Assembly: GCA_024642325.1 (NCBI GenBank)
Contig: JAHEBI010000135.1
Location: 1-6,830 of the forward strand
Reading direction: 5' to 3'
DNA: 6,830 bases
Origin: Eudoraea sp.
Lineage (GTDB): Bacteria; Bacteroidota; Bacteroidia; Flavobacteriales; Flavobacteriaceae
The position numbers and the translations under genes were made by a program. The notes beneath the pieces are model-generated. The model saw only the letters and a program-made list of their open reading frames with translations, was not told the DNA's origin and made no database searches. Each line of letters opens with the position of its first letter. Position 1 is the first letter of the stretch. Below, piece by piece: positions 1-6,654 of the stretch.

Positions 1-654
1 TTGAGTACGCTGCTCAAGTCCCCGCTAAGTCTGGTTGGGGCAGGAAGAACAGATGCGGGAGTCCATGCCAAAGTAATGTATGCTCATTTTGATTTTGAGG
101 AAATCAGGAACTTAACTGAACTGACTTATAGGTTAAATGCTTTTTTACCTGAAGATATAGCGATTCAAAAAATACTGGTTGTCCCCGATAACGCGCATGC
201 CCGCTTTGATGCCCTGGAACGAACTTACGAATATTGGATCGTACAAAAAAAGAATCCGTTTTATAAGGATACGGCACATTATATAAAACAACCTTTGGAT
301 ATTCCTGCTATGAATAAAGCGGCTTCCATTTTGTTGGAGTATGATGACTTTGAATGCTTCTCTAAATCAAATACGGATGTTAAAACTTATCGGTGCAAGA
401 TTAAATCTGCCATCTGGAATTCAGAAGAAGACAAGCTTGTTTTTTCCATTACTGCAGACCGGTTTCTGAGGAATATGGTACGCGCCGTAGTTGGAACTTT
501 GTTGGATGTTGGATTTGGAAAAAAAACTACCGAAGATGTTAAGACTATTATAAAAAACAAGGATCGAAGTGCGGCCGGTGCGTCCGTCCCGGCAAAAGGC
601 TTATATTTGACTAAAGTTTCATACCCTTCAACCATTCTGGAATTTAATGGATAA
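1..654 (+). CDS. truA: tRNA pseudouridine(38-40) synthase TruA, 5'-truncated by the window edge
   Basis: TruA converts uridines 38-40 in the tRNA anticodon stem-loop to pseudouridine in the cytoplasm. The visible 217 residues hold the family landmarks: the catalytic loop GRTDAGVHA (residues 15-23, nucleophile Asp18), LNAFLPEDI (45-53), the FDALERTYEY segment (69-78) with the conserved active-site tyrosine region, RFLRNMVR (154-161) and the C-terminal AAGASVPAKGLYL stretch (191-203). In full-length family members the GRTDAGVHA loop lies roughly 50-60 residues from the N terminus. Here it begins at residue 15, so about 35-40 N-terminal residues lie outside the window. The TTG at position 1 is therefore almost certainly an internal leucine codon and not a start. 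The stop codon overlaps the start of the downstream ABC transporter gene, which suggests co-transcription and possibly coupled translation. Identification is confident. Confidence 0.96.
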   Translation: MSTLLKSPLSLVGAGRTDAGVHAKVMYAHFDFEEIRNLTELTYRLNAFLPEDIAIQKILVVPDNAHARFDALERTYEYWIVQKKNPFYKDTAHYIKQPLDIPAMNKAASILLEYDDFECFSKSNTDVKTYRCKIKSAIWNSEEDKLVFSITADRFLRNMVRAVVGTLLDVGFGKKTTEDVKTIIKNKDRSAAGASVPAKGLYLTKVSYPSTILEFNG

Positions 655-2413
655 AGACACCGGTAAAGCATTTGATTATAGACTATTCAAACGAGTTTTA
701 GCTCATACCAAACCTTATAAGCTTACATTTTATGGCGTAGCCTTGTCAGCCATTTTAATTTCTGGCTTTGCGGTATTAACCCCTCTTATTGTTGGCGAAA
801 TAATAGACGGCGCAGTCAAACAGGGCGATTCTCAAAAGCTTCTAAATCTTATCCTTGCAATGACCGCCGTACTTCTCGGACAGGTGATCAGCCAACTGCT
901 GTTTAATTATTATGCGAACTGGCTCGGGGAATCTGTAATCAGAGATATCCGTATAAACCTTTTCAAAAAAATGATAGGTTTTAAAATGAAGTATTTTGAT
1001 AATTCTTCCATTGGCTTGCTGGTTACCCGCGCTGTAGCTGATTTACAGCGTATAGGTGAGATTTTTAGTCAGGGATTTTTTGTAATTGTCTCCGATTTAC
1101 TTAAAATGATTGTTGTGGCCGGAGTAATGTTGATTATCAATTGGAAACTGGCACTCATTGTTTTTGCCATTCTACCGTTAATTTTATATGCCACCCGTAT
1201 TTTCCAGCGTGCAATGAAGAAAGCCTTTATAGACGTAAGGGCGGAAGTTTCCAACCTGAATTCCTTCGTGCAGGAGAGGATAACGGGAATGAAGATTGTT
1301 CAACTATTTACCAGAGAAAAAATAGAAAGCGATAAGTTTCGGGAAATCAATAAAAAACATATGAATGCCTGGCTTAAAACGGTTTGGTATAATTCTTTTT
1401 TCTTTCCAATAGCAGACATCGTTTCCTCCATTACGGTAGGATTAATAGTGTGGTACGGGGGACTTCAAAATGTAGCCAATATTGAAGTGAATGAATATGG
1501 GACAATTTTTTCCTTTATTCTTTTATCCGGGATGTTATTTCAGCCACTTAGGCAGATTGCCGATAAATTTAATACCCTGCAAATGGGAATGGTAGCCGCG
1601 AACAGGGTGTTTAAGATTTTGGATACCGATAGCTATATTAAGGATATTGGGACTGTTGAAAAAGATCATGTAATTGGAAATATTAAATTTTCAGATGTTC
1701 ACTTTGGATATCTTGAAGATGAAGAAGTGCTGCATGGAATCTCATTTGAGGTACAAGCAGGTCAGACAGTGGCTATAGTTGGTGCCACCGGTGCCGGAAA
1801 ATCAACGATTATTAATCTCCTGAATCGTTTTTATGAGATTAACTCAGGAGAGATCCGGGTAGATGGAGAAAACATAGCCAATTACAATTTAGCTTCCCTG
1901 CGAAGGAACATAGCAGTGGTGCTGCAGGATGTCTTTCTTTTTGCGGATACTATAGCCAACAATATTTCCCTCAGGGATAAAACCATTTCTTTGGAAAATA
2001 TCGAGGATGCTGCAAAACAAATAGGAGTACATGAGTTTATCAGTAGTTTACCCGGGGGTTACCAATACAATGTAAAGGAGAGGGGAACCATGCTTTCCAG
2101 TGGTCAGAGGCAGCTAATTGCTTTTTTGCGGGCCTATGTGAGCAACCCAAGTATACTGGTACTGGATGAGGCAACTTCCTCAGTGGATACTTATTCCGAA
2201 CAGCTTATTCAAAAAGCGACAGATAAAATCACCGCCGGCAGGACTTCTATTATAATAGCTCACCGACTTGCAACAGTAAAAAAAGCGGATAAAATACTGG
2301 TAATGGACGCCGGTAAAATAGTAGAGAGCGGCACACATAAGGAATTATTAAAAAAAGGGGGTTATTACAACAAACTCTACGAAGCTCAGTTTTTGGTTGA
2401 AGAAGTGGCTTAA
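647..2413 (+). CDS. ABC exporter half-transporter (MsbA-like, fused membrane and ATPase domains)
   Basis: This 588-residue protein has the architecture of a homodimeric type IV ABC exporter. An N-terminal membrane domain with about six helices (roughly residues 27-48, 65-87, 143-165, 167-185, 250-272 and 285-301) precedes a nucleotide-binding domain (about 345-580). Visible ATPase motifs are A-loop Tyr355, Walker A GATGAGKST (379-387, Lys385), Q-loop Gln427, signature LSSGQRQ (483-489), Walker B ILVLDEA (503-509) with catalytic Glu508, D-loop SSVD (511-514) and switch His539. All catalytic residues are present, so it should be active. The signature reads LSSGQ instead of LSGGQ, a mild variant. 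The ATG at 647 lies inside the end of truA (8 bp overlap), and the N terminus looks complete. The substrate cannot be read from sequence: lipids, lipid A precursors or drugs are all possible for the family, so no gene symbol is given. Confidence 0.95.
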   Translation: MDKDTGKAFDYRLFKRVLAHTKPYKLTFYGVALSAILISGFAVLTPLIVGEIIDGAVKQGDSQKLLNLILAMTAVLLGQVISQLLFNYYANWLGESVIRDIRINLFKKMIGFKMKYFDNSSIGLLVTRAVADLQRIGEIFSQGFFVIVSDLLKMIVVAGVMLIINWKLALIVFAILPLILYATRIFQRAMKKAFIDVRAEVSNLNSFVQERITGMKIVQLFTREKIESDKFREINKKHMNAWLKTVWYNSFFFPIADIVSSITVGLIVWYGGLQNVANIEVNEYGTIFSFILLSGMLFQPLRQIADKFNTLQMGMVAANRVFKILDTDSYIKDIGTVEKDHVIGNIKFSDVHFGYLEDEEVLHGISFEVQAGQTVAIVGATGAGKSTIINLLNRFYEINSGEIRVDGENIANYNLASLRRNIAVVLQDVFLFADTIANNISLRDKTISLENIEDAAKQIGVHEFISSLPGGYQYNVKERGTMLSSGQRQLIAFLRAYVSNPSILVLDEATSSVDTYSEQLIQKATDKITAGRTSIIIAHRLATVKKADKILVMDAGKIVESGTHKELLKKGGYYNKLYEAQFLVEEVA

Positions 2414-2426
2414 GAATCTGTTTTTT

Positions 2427-3209
2427 TTAATTCTTGACCGGTCTAAAGTCTTCTATTGTGATTGTTCCTAATGCAAAAAGCAAAATATAGAAAGCTATAA
2501 TCAAGCCAAAATAGCCTATAACGGCCAAAATCAGGAACAAGATCATTCTGAGTATAAATTGAGTTTTGGAGAATTTGTTTATGCTCTGCATTACATAAAT
2601 AGAATATATTATCATTAAAGGAAGCATTATTGTAGAAAGCATCAGATAATCCTGTGGGCTGATGAATAAAATTAACAGGCTTATAGGGAAAGAAACAATA
2701 CTCCATTGGGCCAAAGCATATAAGAAAATTACCAGGTATTCAGAGAATAAATATCCTTGCTTATTAAAAGTCAGCCAACCGGAAAGCCCAAATATTGGTA
2801 TTAATAAAACAAATACCAAAGATGAAAAGTCCATAGCAATGGGCATTATTTTTTGATAAAATTCAGGATTTACACCTTGATTAAAAACATCCAGGTCCAT
2901 CTTTACGTCAAAAAATTTTTGCATCAAAAAAATGGTCAGACCTGAAAGAGTTAGTGCTATTCCCAAATAGCTTACCGGATTCAGGTACCTTCTTCGAATG
3001 CCTGAGACATAACCATCAACAACCTGCTCCGGTTTGGTAAACAAATGTATAAAGGTTCTGAAAAAAGTGTTGTCGAGATCAAAATAGCGCTCAGAAATAT
3101 CATACCACAGGTTTTTAAATGTAAGTCTGTTGCGTATTACTTTAGCACCACAGCCGGGGCAAAAATCAAAATCTGTTCGCAAAGGGTTGCTGCAATTTTT
3201 ACATTCCAT
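2427..3209 (-). CDS. DUF3667-like membrane protein with N-terminal zinc ribbon
   Basis: This 260-residue protein begins with a compact zinc ribbon of the form CX2C-X10-CX2C (Cys3, Cys6, Cys17, Cys20). An amphipathic segment follows (about 28-78) with the pattern LTFKNLWYDI, DLDNTFFRT, LFTKPEQVV and RRRYLNPVSYL. That pattern resembles DUF3667-type proteins of Bacteroidota, whose members carry LFxRPgkvIxxYixGkRxrYxNP-like motifs. The rest is hydrophobic, with about five or six membrane segments (roughly 79-98, 128-147, 156-183, 187-207 and 217-248, the last possibly two). The family has no established function. The ATG lies 2 bp after the cdaA stop on the same strand, so translation is probably coupled to the c-di-AMP synthase. 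No enzymatic motif is visible, and the zinc ribbon should face the cytoplasm if the first helix follows the positive-inside rule (KVIRNR and RRR precede it). Family assignment is from remembered motifs and moderately confident. Confidence 0.8.
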   Translation of the reverse strand: MECKNCSNPLRTDFDFCPGCGAKVIRNRLTFKNLWYDISERYFDLDNTFFRTFIHLFTKPEQVVDGYVSGIRRRYLNPVSYLGIALTLSGLTIFLMQKFFDVKMDLDVFNQGVNPEFYQKIMPIAMDFSSLVFVLLIPIFGLSGWLTFNKQGYLFSEYLVIFLYALAQWSIVSFPISLLILFISPQDYLMLSTIMLPLMIIYSIYVMQSINKFSKTQFILRMILFLILAVIGYFGLIIAFYILLFALGTITIEDFRPVKN

Positions 3210-3211
3210 CG

Positions 3212-3997
3212 CTAGAGTAAGTCTAATTTAATCCTATTGGACAATTCAGACAAATCCTTAAATGGCACGAACTCGCCATTATTTATGTAGGAGATCGAAC
3301 CGGTTTCTTCACTGACAACCAATGCCAGCGCATCTGTTCGCTCTGTAATACCCACTGCTGCCCTGTGCCTCAGGCCATAACGCAGGGGAATATTTCGCTC
3401 ATTGGACAGGGGTAATATAACCCTGGTAGCTGTAATATGATTATTCTCAATGATGGCCGCACCATCATGAAGTGGGCTATTCTTATAAAAGATACTTTCT
3501 ATGATAGGTTGATTAATTTCCACATTCATCCTGTCTCCGGAAGATTTAACAAAATCAAGAGAATTGCTTCTTTTTATTACTATAATGGCCCCCGTCCTGC
3601 TTCTGCTCATTTTATCACAAGCCTTGAGGATAGCATCAACGTCCAGTTTTGAAACAATAACTTCTTGCTTTAAAAATTTAAATCGTTTCATAAAATTCCG
3701 TTTATTGGCAAAATTGGTTGAACCAATCATCAGAAGGAATTTTCGTATTTCCTGCTGGAAAACAACAATTAGTGCAATTAACCCAACAGACATAAATCCA
3801 CCCACCATACTACTGATCATTTTCATATCCAGTAATTGAGTTAACTTCCAAAAACCCCAGACAATAACAATTCCAATAAAAATATTGATAGCGACAGTGC
3901 CCCTTACCAGTTTGTAGATATAATAAAGCAGAATAGCCACAAGGAGGATGTCTATAATGTCAGTAATCTTAAAATCCAGAAAGTTAAAAAAGTCCAA
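3212..3997 (-). CDS. cdaA: Membrane diadenylate cyclase (CdaA/DacA type), c-di-AMP synthase
   Basis: CdaA condenses two ATP into the second messenger cyclic di-AMP at the inner face of the membrane. The 261 residues show three N-terminal helices (about 15-33, 36-53 and 60-80), then a linker starting QQEIRKFL, then a DAC (DisA_N) domain (about 105-250). Signature residues are the catalytic DGA (Asp178-Ala180 in LHDGAAII), RHR (210-212) and the SEETG loop (229-233). Length and domain order match the CdaA family. The residue before RHR is Leu209, where Bacillus-type proteins have Thr (GTRHRAA). The start is TTG: no ATG exists between the folP stop and codon 58, and starting at the next methionine would remove the membrane helices. 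An AAGGA directly abuts the TTG with no spacer, so it cannot act as a normal ribosome-binding site for it. It follows folP by 45 bp and precedes the zinc-ribbon membrane gene by 2 bp. Neither cdaR nor glmM is visible. Confidence 0.95.
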   Translation of the reverse strand: MDFFNFLDFKITDIIDILLVAILLYYIYKLVRGTVAINIFIGIVIVWGFWKLTQLLDMKMISSMVGGFMSVGLIALIVVFQQEIRKFLLMIGSTNFANKRNFMKRFKFLKQEVIVSKLDVDAILKACDKMSRSRTGAIIVIKRSNSLDFVKSSGDRMNVEINQPIIESIFYKNSPLHDGAAIIENNHITATRVILPLSNERNIPLRYGLRHRAAVGITERTDALALVVSEETGSISYINNGEFVPFKDLSELSNRIKLDLL

Positions 3998-4042
3998 TCC
4001 TTGTAGTTTTTGTAAAATTAGAAAAAATAGGTGAACAAAAAA
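3998..4042 (-). other. folP-cdaA spacer, T-rich and open in both genes' shared frame
   Basis: This 45-bp gap separates the folP TAA stop from the cdaA TTG start. It is exactly 15 codons long, so the two genes share a frame, and none of the 15 codons is a stop or an ATG. In the transcribed sense it is strongly T-rich at first, then A-rich just before the start (ACAAAAACTACAAGGA), as is common upstream of Bacteroidota starts. A 7-bp A/T inverted repeat (TTTTTGT at 4041-4035 with ACAAAAA at 4013-4007, 21-nt loop) is present but weak. I see no promoter here, so cdaA is probably transcribed from upstream of folP. Confidence 0.6.
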
Positions 4043-4876
4043 TTAATCTTCAGTTTGCTTTAGTACTTCCATCAACTCAATGCATTCCACTGCTTCTTTA
4101 ACGTCGTGAACCCTTAATATATTGGCTCCTTTGGTCAATGCAACCGCATGTAATGCAGTGGTTCCATTCAGCGCCTGAGCTGCATTGGTCCCTAAAGTCT
4201 TATAGATCATGGACTTTCGGCTTAGACCAACAAGTATTGGCAGTCCAAAAGTTCTAAAGAGATTCAGATGTTGTAACAAAGAAAAGTTTTGTAAAGCAGT
4301 CTTGGCAAACCCAAAGCCAGGATCCAGGATGATGTCATTAATACCAAATGATTTGGCAAGAGCTACTTTTTCAGACATATAAAAGAGGACCTCTTCTATC
4401 AGGTTTTTGTAAGTAGTATGTTTGGACATAGTCTGAGGTGTTCCTCTCATGTGCATCATTACATAGGGGACTTTAAAATCCGATATAGTTTGCATCATCT
4501 GGCGATCCATATTTCCTGCGGAAATATCATTGATCATCGAAGCCCCACTTTCAAGACAACGCCGGGCTACCTGACTTCTGAAGGTATCTATGGAGAGATT
4601 AATGTCGGGAAAAGCATCAATAAGCAGTTTTACAACGGGCAAAATCCTTCTCAATTCTTCATCTTCTGAAATATCAGTCGCATCCGGCCTTGAGCTAATG
4701 GCTCCGAGATCCACAAAAGTAGCTCCCTCATAAAGTAATTTTTCTGTTTGTTTTAAAATAGAGGTGTCATCTTTAAATTTTCCTCCATCGTAAAAAGAGT
4801 CCGGGGTAACATTTAATATACCCATGACTTTTGGTTTATTTAGATCAATCAGTACGCCCTTGCAGTTTATTGTCAT
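4043..4876 (-). CDS. folP: Dihydropteroate synthase
   Basis: FolP condenses 6-hydroxymethyl-7,8-dihydropterin pyrophosphate with p-aminobenzoate to give dihydropteroate in folate synthesis, and is the target of sulfonamides. The 277 residues form the expected TIM-barrel with motifs in order: VMGILNVTPDSFYDGG (17-32), DLGAISSRPDA (56-66), SIDTFRS (95-101), INDISAG (115-121), MHMRGTPQTM (141-150), DPGFGFAK (185-192), GLSRKS (217-222) and RVHDV (265-269). Length is typical and all main pterin-binding residues appear present. The second loop reads GAISSRPDA where well-studied enzymes have GGESTRPGA-like sequence, so Thr is Ser and the Gly after Pro is Asp65. The ATG at 4876 is preceded by an in-frame TAA four codons upstream, which fixes the start. 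It is the first gene of the leftward operon and diverges from the DUF1599 gene across about 113 bp. I found no clear promoter for it. Confidence 0.97.
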   Translation of the reverse strand: MTINCKGVLIDLNKPKVMGILNVTPDSFYDGGKFKDDTSILKQTEKLLYEGATFVDLGAISSRPDATDISEDEELRRILPVVKLLIDAFPDINLSIDTFRSQVARRCLESGASMINDISAGNMDRQMMQTISDFKVPYVMMHMRGTPQTMSKHTTYKNLIEEVLFYMSEKVALAKSFGINDIILDPGFGFAKTALQNFSLLQHLNLFRTFGLPILVGLSRKSMIYKTLGTNAAQALNGTTALHAVALTKGANILRVHDVKEAVECIELMEVLKQTED

Positions 4877-4910
4877 AGGATATTTTTAAACCATTTGGAG
4901 TGCAATTTAT

Positions 4911-4941
4911 TTTGAAGACCAATATTAATCTCCGAACTTTG
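4911..4941 (+). promoter_or_regulatory. Candidate Bacteroidota-type promoter for the DUF1599 - BT_3928 - tpiA genes
   Basis: A -33-like TTTG (4911-4914) is followed after 19 bp by GAACTTTG (4934-4941), which matches the Bacteroidota -7 consensus TAnnTTTG at all but the first position. The 19-bp spacer fits the usual 19-21 bp. Transcription would start near 4948, leaving a leader of about 40 nt before the ATG at 4990. The placement in a divergent intergenic region supports the call, but short AT-rich motifs like this arise by chance. Confidence 0.35.
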
Positions 4942-4989
4942 ATGTTTCCATTATTTTGGGCGAAATTTACGCAAATTAGAACAATTTAC

Positions 4990-5535
4990 ATGCAGCATAC
5001 CTCGGAACAATACGATAGCATCATAACTACTTGCCGGGACTTATTTTCAAAGAAAATGAAAGATTATGGAAGCGCCTGGCGAATTTTAAGACTCCCTTCC
5101 CTGACCGATCAAATTTATATTAAGGCCCAGCGCATCAGAAGTTTACAGGAGAATGATGTCCGAAAAATTGATGAAGGTGAAAAATCTGAATTCATTGGCA
5201 TCATCAATTACGCTATTATGGCCCTCATTCAATTGGAAAAGGGCGTTGCACAGGAACCCGACCTTCCTCCGGCAGAAGCGCTTGGTCTGTACGATAAGCA
5301 TGCTGGCATTACAAAATTGCTTATGGAAAAGAAGAATCATGACTATGGTGAGGCATGGCGTGATATGAGGGTAAGTTCATTAACAGATCTGATTATTCAA
5401 AAATTGTTGAGAGTAAAGCAGATAGAAGATAATAAAGGAAAAACTTTGGTCAGCGAAGGAATAGAGGCCAACTATCAGGATATTATAAATTATTCTGTTT
5501 TTGCCCTCATCCTCATGGACGAATCCAACGAATAA
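4990..5535 (+). CDS. DUF1599 (nucleotide-modification-associated domain 1-like) protein, two domain copies
   Basis: This 181-residue soluble protein has no signal peptide or membrane segment. It contains two similar halves, each with KKxxDYGxAWR, RxxSLTDxIxxK and IINY motifs (copy 1 about residues 8-83, copy 2 about 101-177). These motifs match the DUF1599 family; as I recall, the domain is also called nucleotide modification associated domain 1 and occurs in phage proteins, but its biochemical role is not established. The start was placed at the ATG at 4990 and not at the GTG at 4900. The extra 30 residues have no match to the family pattern, would overlap the candidate promoter, and the protein from MQHTSEQYD looks like a family N terminus. 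No Shine-Dalgarno sequence is visible. The next gene begins 17 bp after the stop, so the two are probably co-transcribed. Confidence 0.88.
   Translation: MQHTSEQYDSIITTCRDLFSKKMKDYGSAWRILRLPSLTDQIYIKAQRIRSLQENDVRKIDEGEKSEFIGIINYAIMALIQLEKGVAQEPDLPPAEALGLYDKHAGITKLLMEKKNHDYGEAWRDMRVSSLTDLIIQKLLRVKQIEDNKGKTLVSEGIEANYQDIINYSVFALILMDESNE
5011..5520 (+). repeat. Internal protein-level duplication within the DUF1599 gene
   Basis: Residues 8-55 and 101-148 of the encoded protein align without a gap at an offset of 93 residues, with 20 of 48 positions identical. DYG recurs at 25 and 118 and SLTD at 37 and 130; IINY recurs at 71 and 165 (offset 94). The pattern indicates an old intragenic duplication of a unit of about 93 codons. 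Nucleotide similarity is low, so this is not a recent DNA repeat. Confidence 0.85.
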
Positions 5536-5552
5536 AATATTCAATAGTTCAC

Positions 5553-6650
5553 ATGAAACATTTGGTAGGCTTTTCTCGGGTATTTGTTGGAATTTTATTT
5601 ATTATCAGTGGTTTTATAAAGCTTAATGATCCGGTTGGCTTTTCGTTCAAGTTGGAGGAGTATTTTAGTCAGGGGGTTCTTGATTTACCTTTTTTAATGC
5701 CATATGCATTGGCCATATCAATTTTTGTGGTGATTTTTGAAGTGGTATTAGGCGTATTCCTCCTTATAGGTTATCGCAAGAGTTTTACACTCTGGAGTCT
5801 TTTACTCATGATTGTGTTTTTTACTTTTCTTACCTTTTATTCTGCTTATTTCAATAAGGTAACAGATTGCGGCTGTTTTGGAGATGCCATAAAATTGACC
5901 CCATGGGAGTCCTTTACAAAAGATGTCATCCTGCTGGTACTCATTCTTATATTATACTTTGGCAGGCAACATATTAAGGCACTTTTTAGTCAGGGAATCA
6001 GACAGATTATTGCTTTGACGTCTGTAGTTATCTGTATTATTTATGGAAATTTTGTGCTCAATCATTTGCCTGTAATAGACTTTAGAGCATATAAGATTGG
6101 GGCGAATATAGAAGATGGGATGCAATTCCCTGAAAACGCTCCGAAAGCCATATTTGAGTATGCCTGGAAATTCAATAGCAATGGAGAAGAAATAGTGCGC
6201 ATAACGAATGGGGATTACCCCGATGTAGACGGGGATTTTATAGGCGTGGAGACGAAGGAAATTCAGAAAGGATATGAACCTCCGATACATGATTTTACGA
6301 TAGAGCAGCAGGGCGAGGATTTTACTGCTTCTTTAATGCAGGAAGATAAATTACTTATAGTGGTTGCCTATGATTTAGCTAAAAGTGAATATGAGGCCTT
6401 TGAAAAAGTAAAAGAAGTTACTGATAAAGCCATTAAACAAGGGTATAAAGTTATAGGAATGTCCGCCTCTAATCAGGATTGGACCGAAAGGATTATTGAA
6501 GAATACCAGCTGGGATTTGAATTTTATTTTACGGATGAGACTACCTTAAAGACAATTGTCAGGTCTAACCCGGGAATATTAACCCTTAAAAAGGGTACCA
6601 TTACTCAAAAAGTCCACTATAACGATATTGGGGATTTAGAAATTGAATAA
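5553..6650 (+). CDS. BT_3928-family membrane protein: DoxX/MauE-like helices plus thioredoxin-like C-terminal domain
   Basis: This 365-residue protein has a membrane part with about five helices (roughly residues 5-25, 48-73, 79-100, 122-137 and 150-170). A conserved VTDCGCFGDA loop lies between helices 3 and 4, with Cys106 and Cys108 forming a CxC pair, as in DoxX/MauE-like proteins. The C-terminal soluble region (about 240-365) looks like a thioredoxin fold: PPIHDFTI, a KLLIVVAYDL strand, KVIGMSAS, and RSNPGILTLKKG holding the probable cis-proline (Pro340). It lacks the CxxC redox motif after the first central strand. No cysteine other than 106, 108 and Cys161 is seen. Its order after DUF1599 and before tpiA matches the arrangement I recall for the BT_3928 family in Bacteroidota. 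The function is not established; a role in disulfide or quinone-linked membrane redox chemistry is only a guess from the fold. The ATG at 5553 begins directly before the first helix. Confidence 0.88.
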   Translation: MKHLVGFSRVFVGILFIISGFIKLNDPVGFSFKLEEYFSQGVLDLPFLMPYALAISIFVVIFEVVLGVFLLIGYRKSFTLWSLLLMIVFFTFLTFYSAYFNKVTDCGCFGDAIKLTPWESFTKDVILLVLILILYFGRQHIKALFSQGIRQIIALTSVVICIIYGNFVLNHLPVIDFRAYKIGANIEDGMQFPENAPKAIFEYAWKFNSNGEEIVRITNGDYPDVDGDFIGVETKEIQKGYEPPIHDFTIEQQGEDFTASLMQEDKLLIVVAYDLAKSEYEAFEKVKEVTDKAIKQGYKVIGMSASNQDWTERIIEEYQLGFEFYFTDETTLKTIVRSNPGILTLKKGTITQKVHYNDIGDLEIE

Positions 6651-6654
6651 GTCC

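Noticed and set aside
1..3. TTG at the left edge as the start codon of truA.
   Set aside because: The catalytic GRTDAGVHA loop would be only 15 residues from the start, far too close for TruA. The gene simply continues beyond the window.
387..671. A 94-codon minus-strand open frame opposite truA and the start of the ABC gene, and similar opposite-strand or out-of-frame open stretches elsewhere (for example 5952-6290 minus, 4418-4669 plus).
   Set aside because: They lie inside well-identified genes, have no recognisable domain and no independent upstream signals, so they are by-products of the real coding frames.
2412..2435. Inverted repeat AAGAAT/ATTCTT around a T8 run at the convergent junction of the ABC gene and the DUF3667-like gene, considered as a bidirectional terminator.
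   Set aside because: The T-run lies in the 12-nt loop and not after the stem, and the stem is only six mostly A/T pairs. It does not fit an intrinsic terminator on either strand.
3998..4002. AAGGA before cdaA (minus strand) as a Shine-Dalgarno sequence.
   Set aside because: It touches the TTG start with no spacer, and no other start codon lies at a workable distance downstream of it.
4007..4041. Inverted repeat TTTTTGT/ACAAAAA in the folP-cdaA spacer as a terminator or attenuator.
   Set aside because: Only seven pairs, nearly all A-T, with a 21-nt loop in a very AT-rich stretch; expected by chance and too weak to be stable.
4900..4989. An N-terminal extension of the DUF1599 protein starting from GTG at 4900.
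   Set aside because: The 30 extra residues do not resemble the family, the region holds a candidate promoter, and the ATG at 4990 gives a natural family N terminus.
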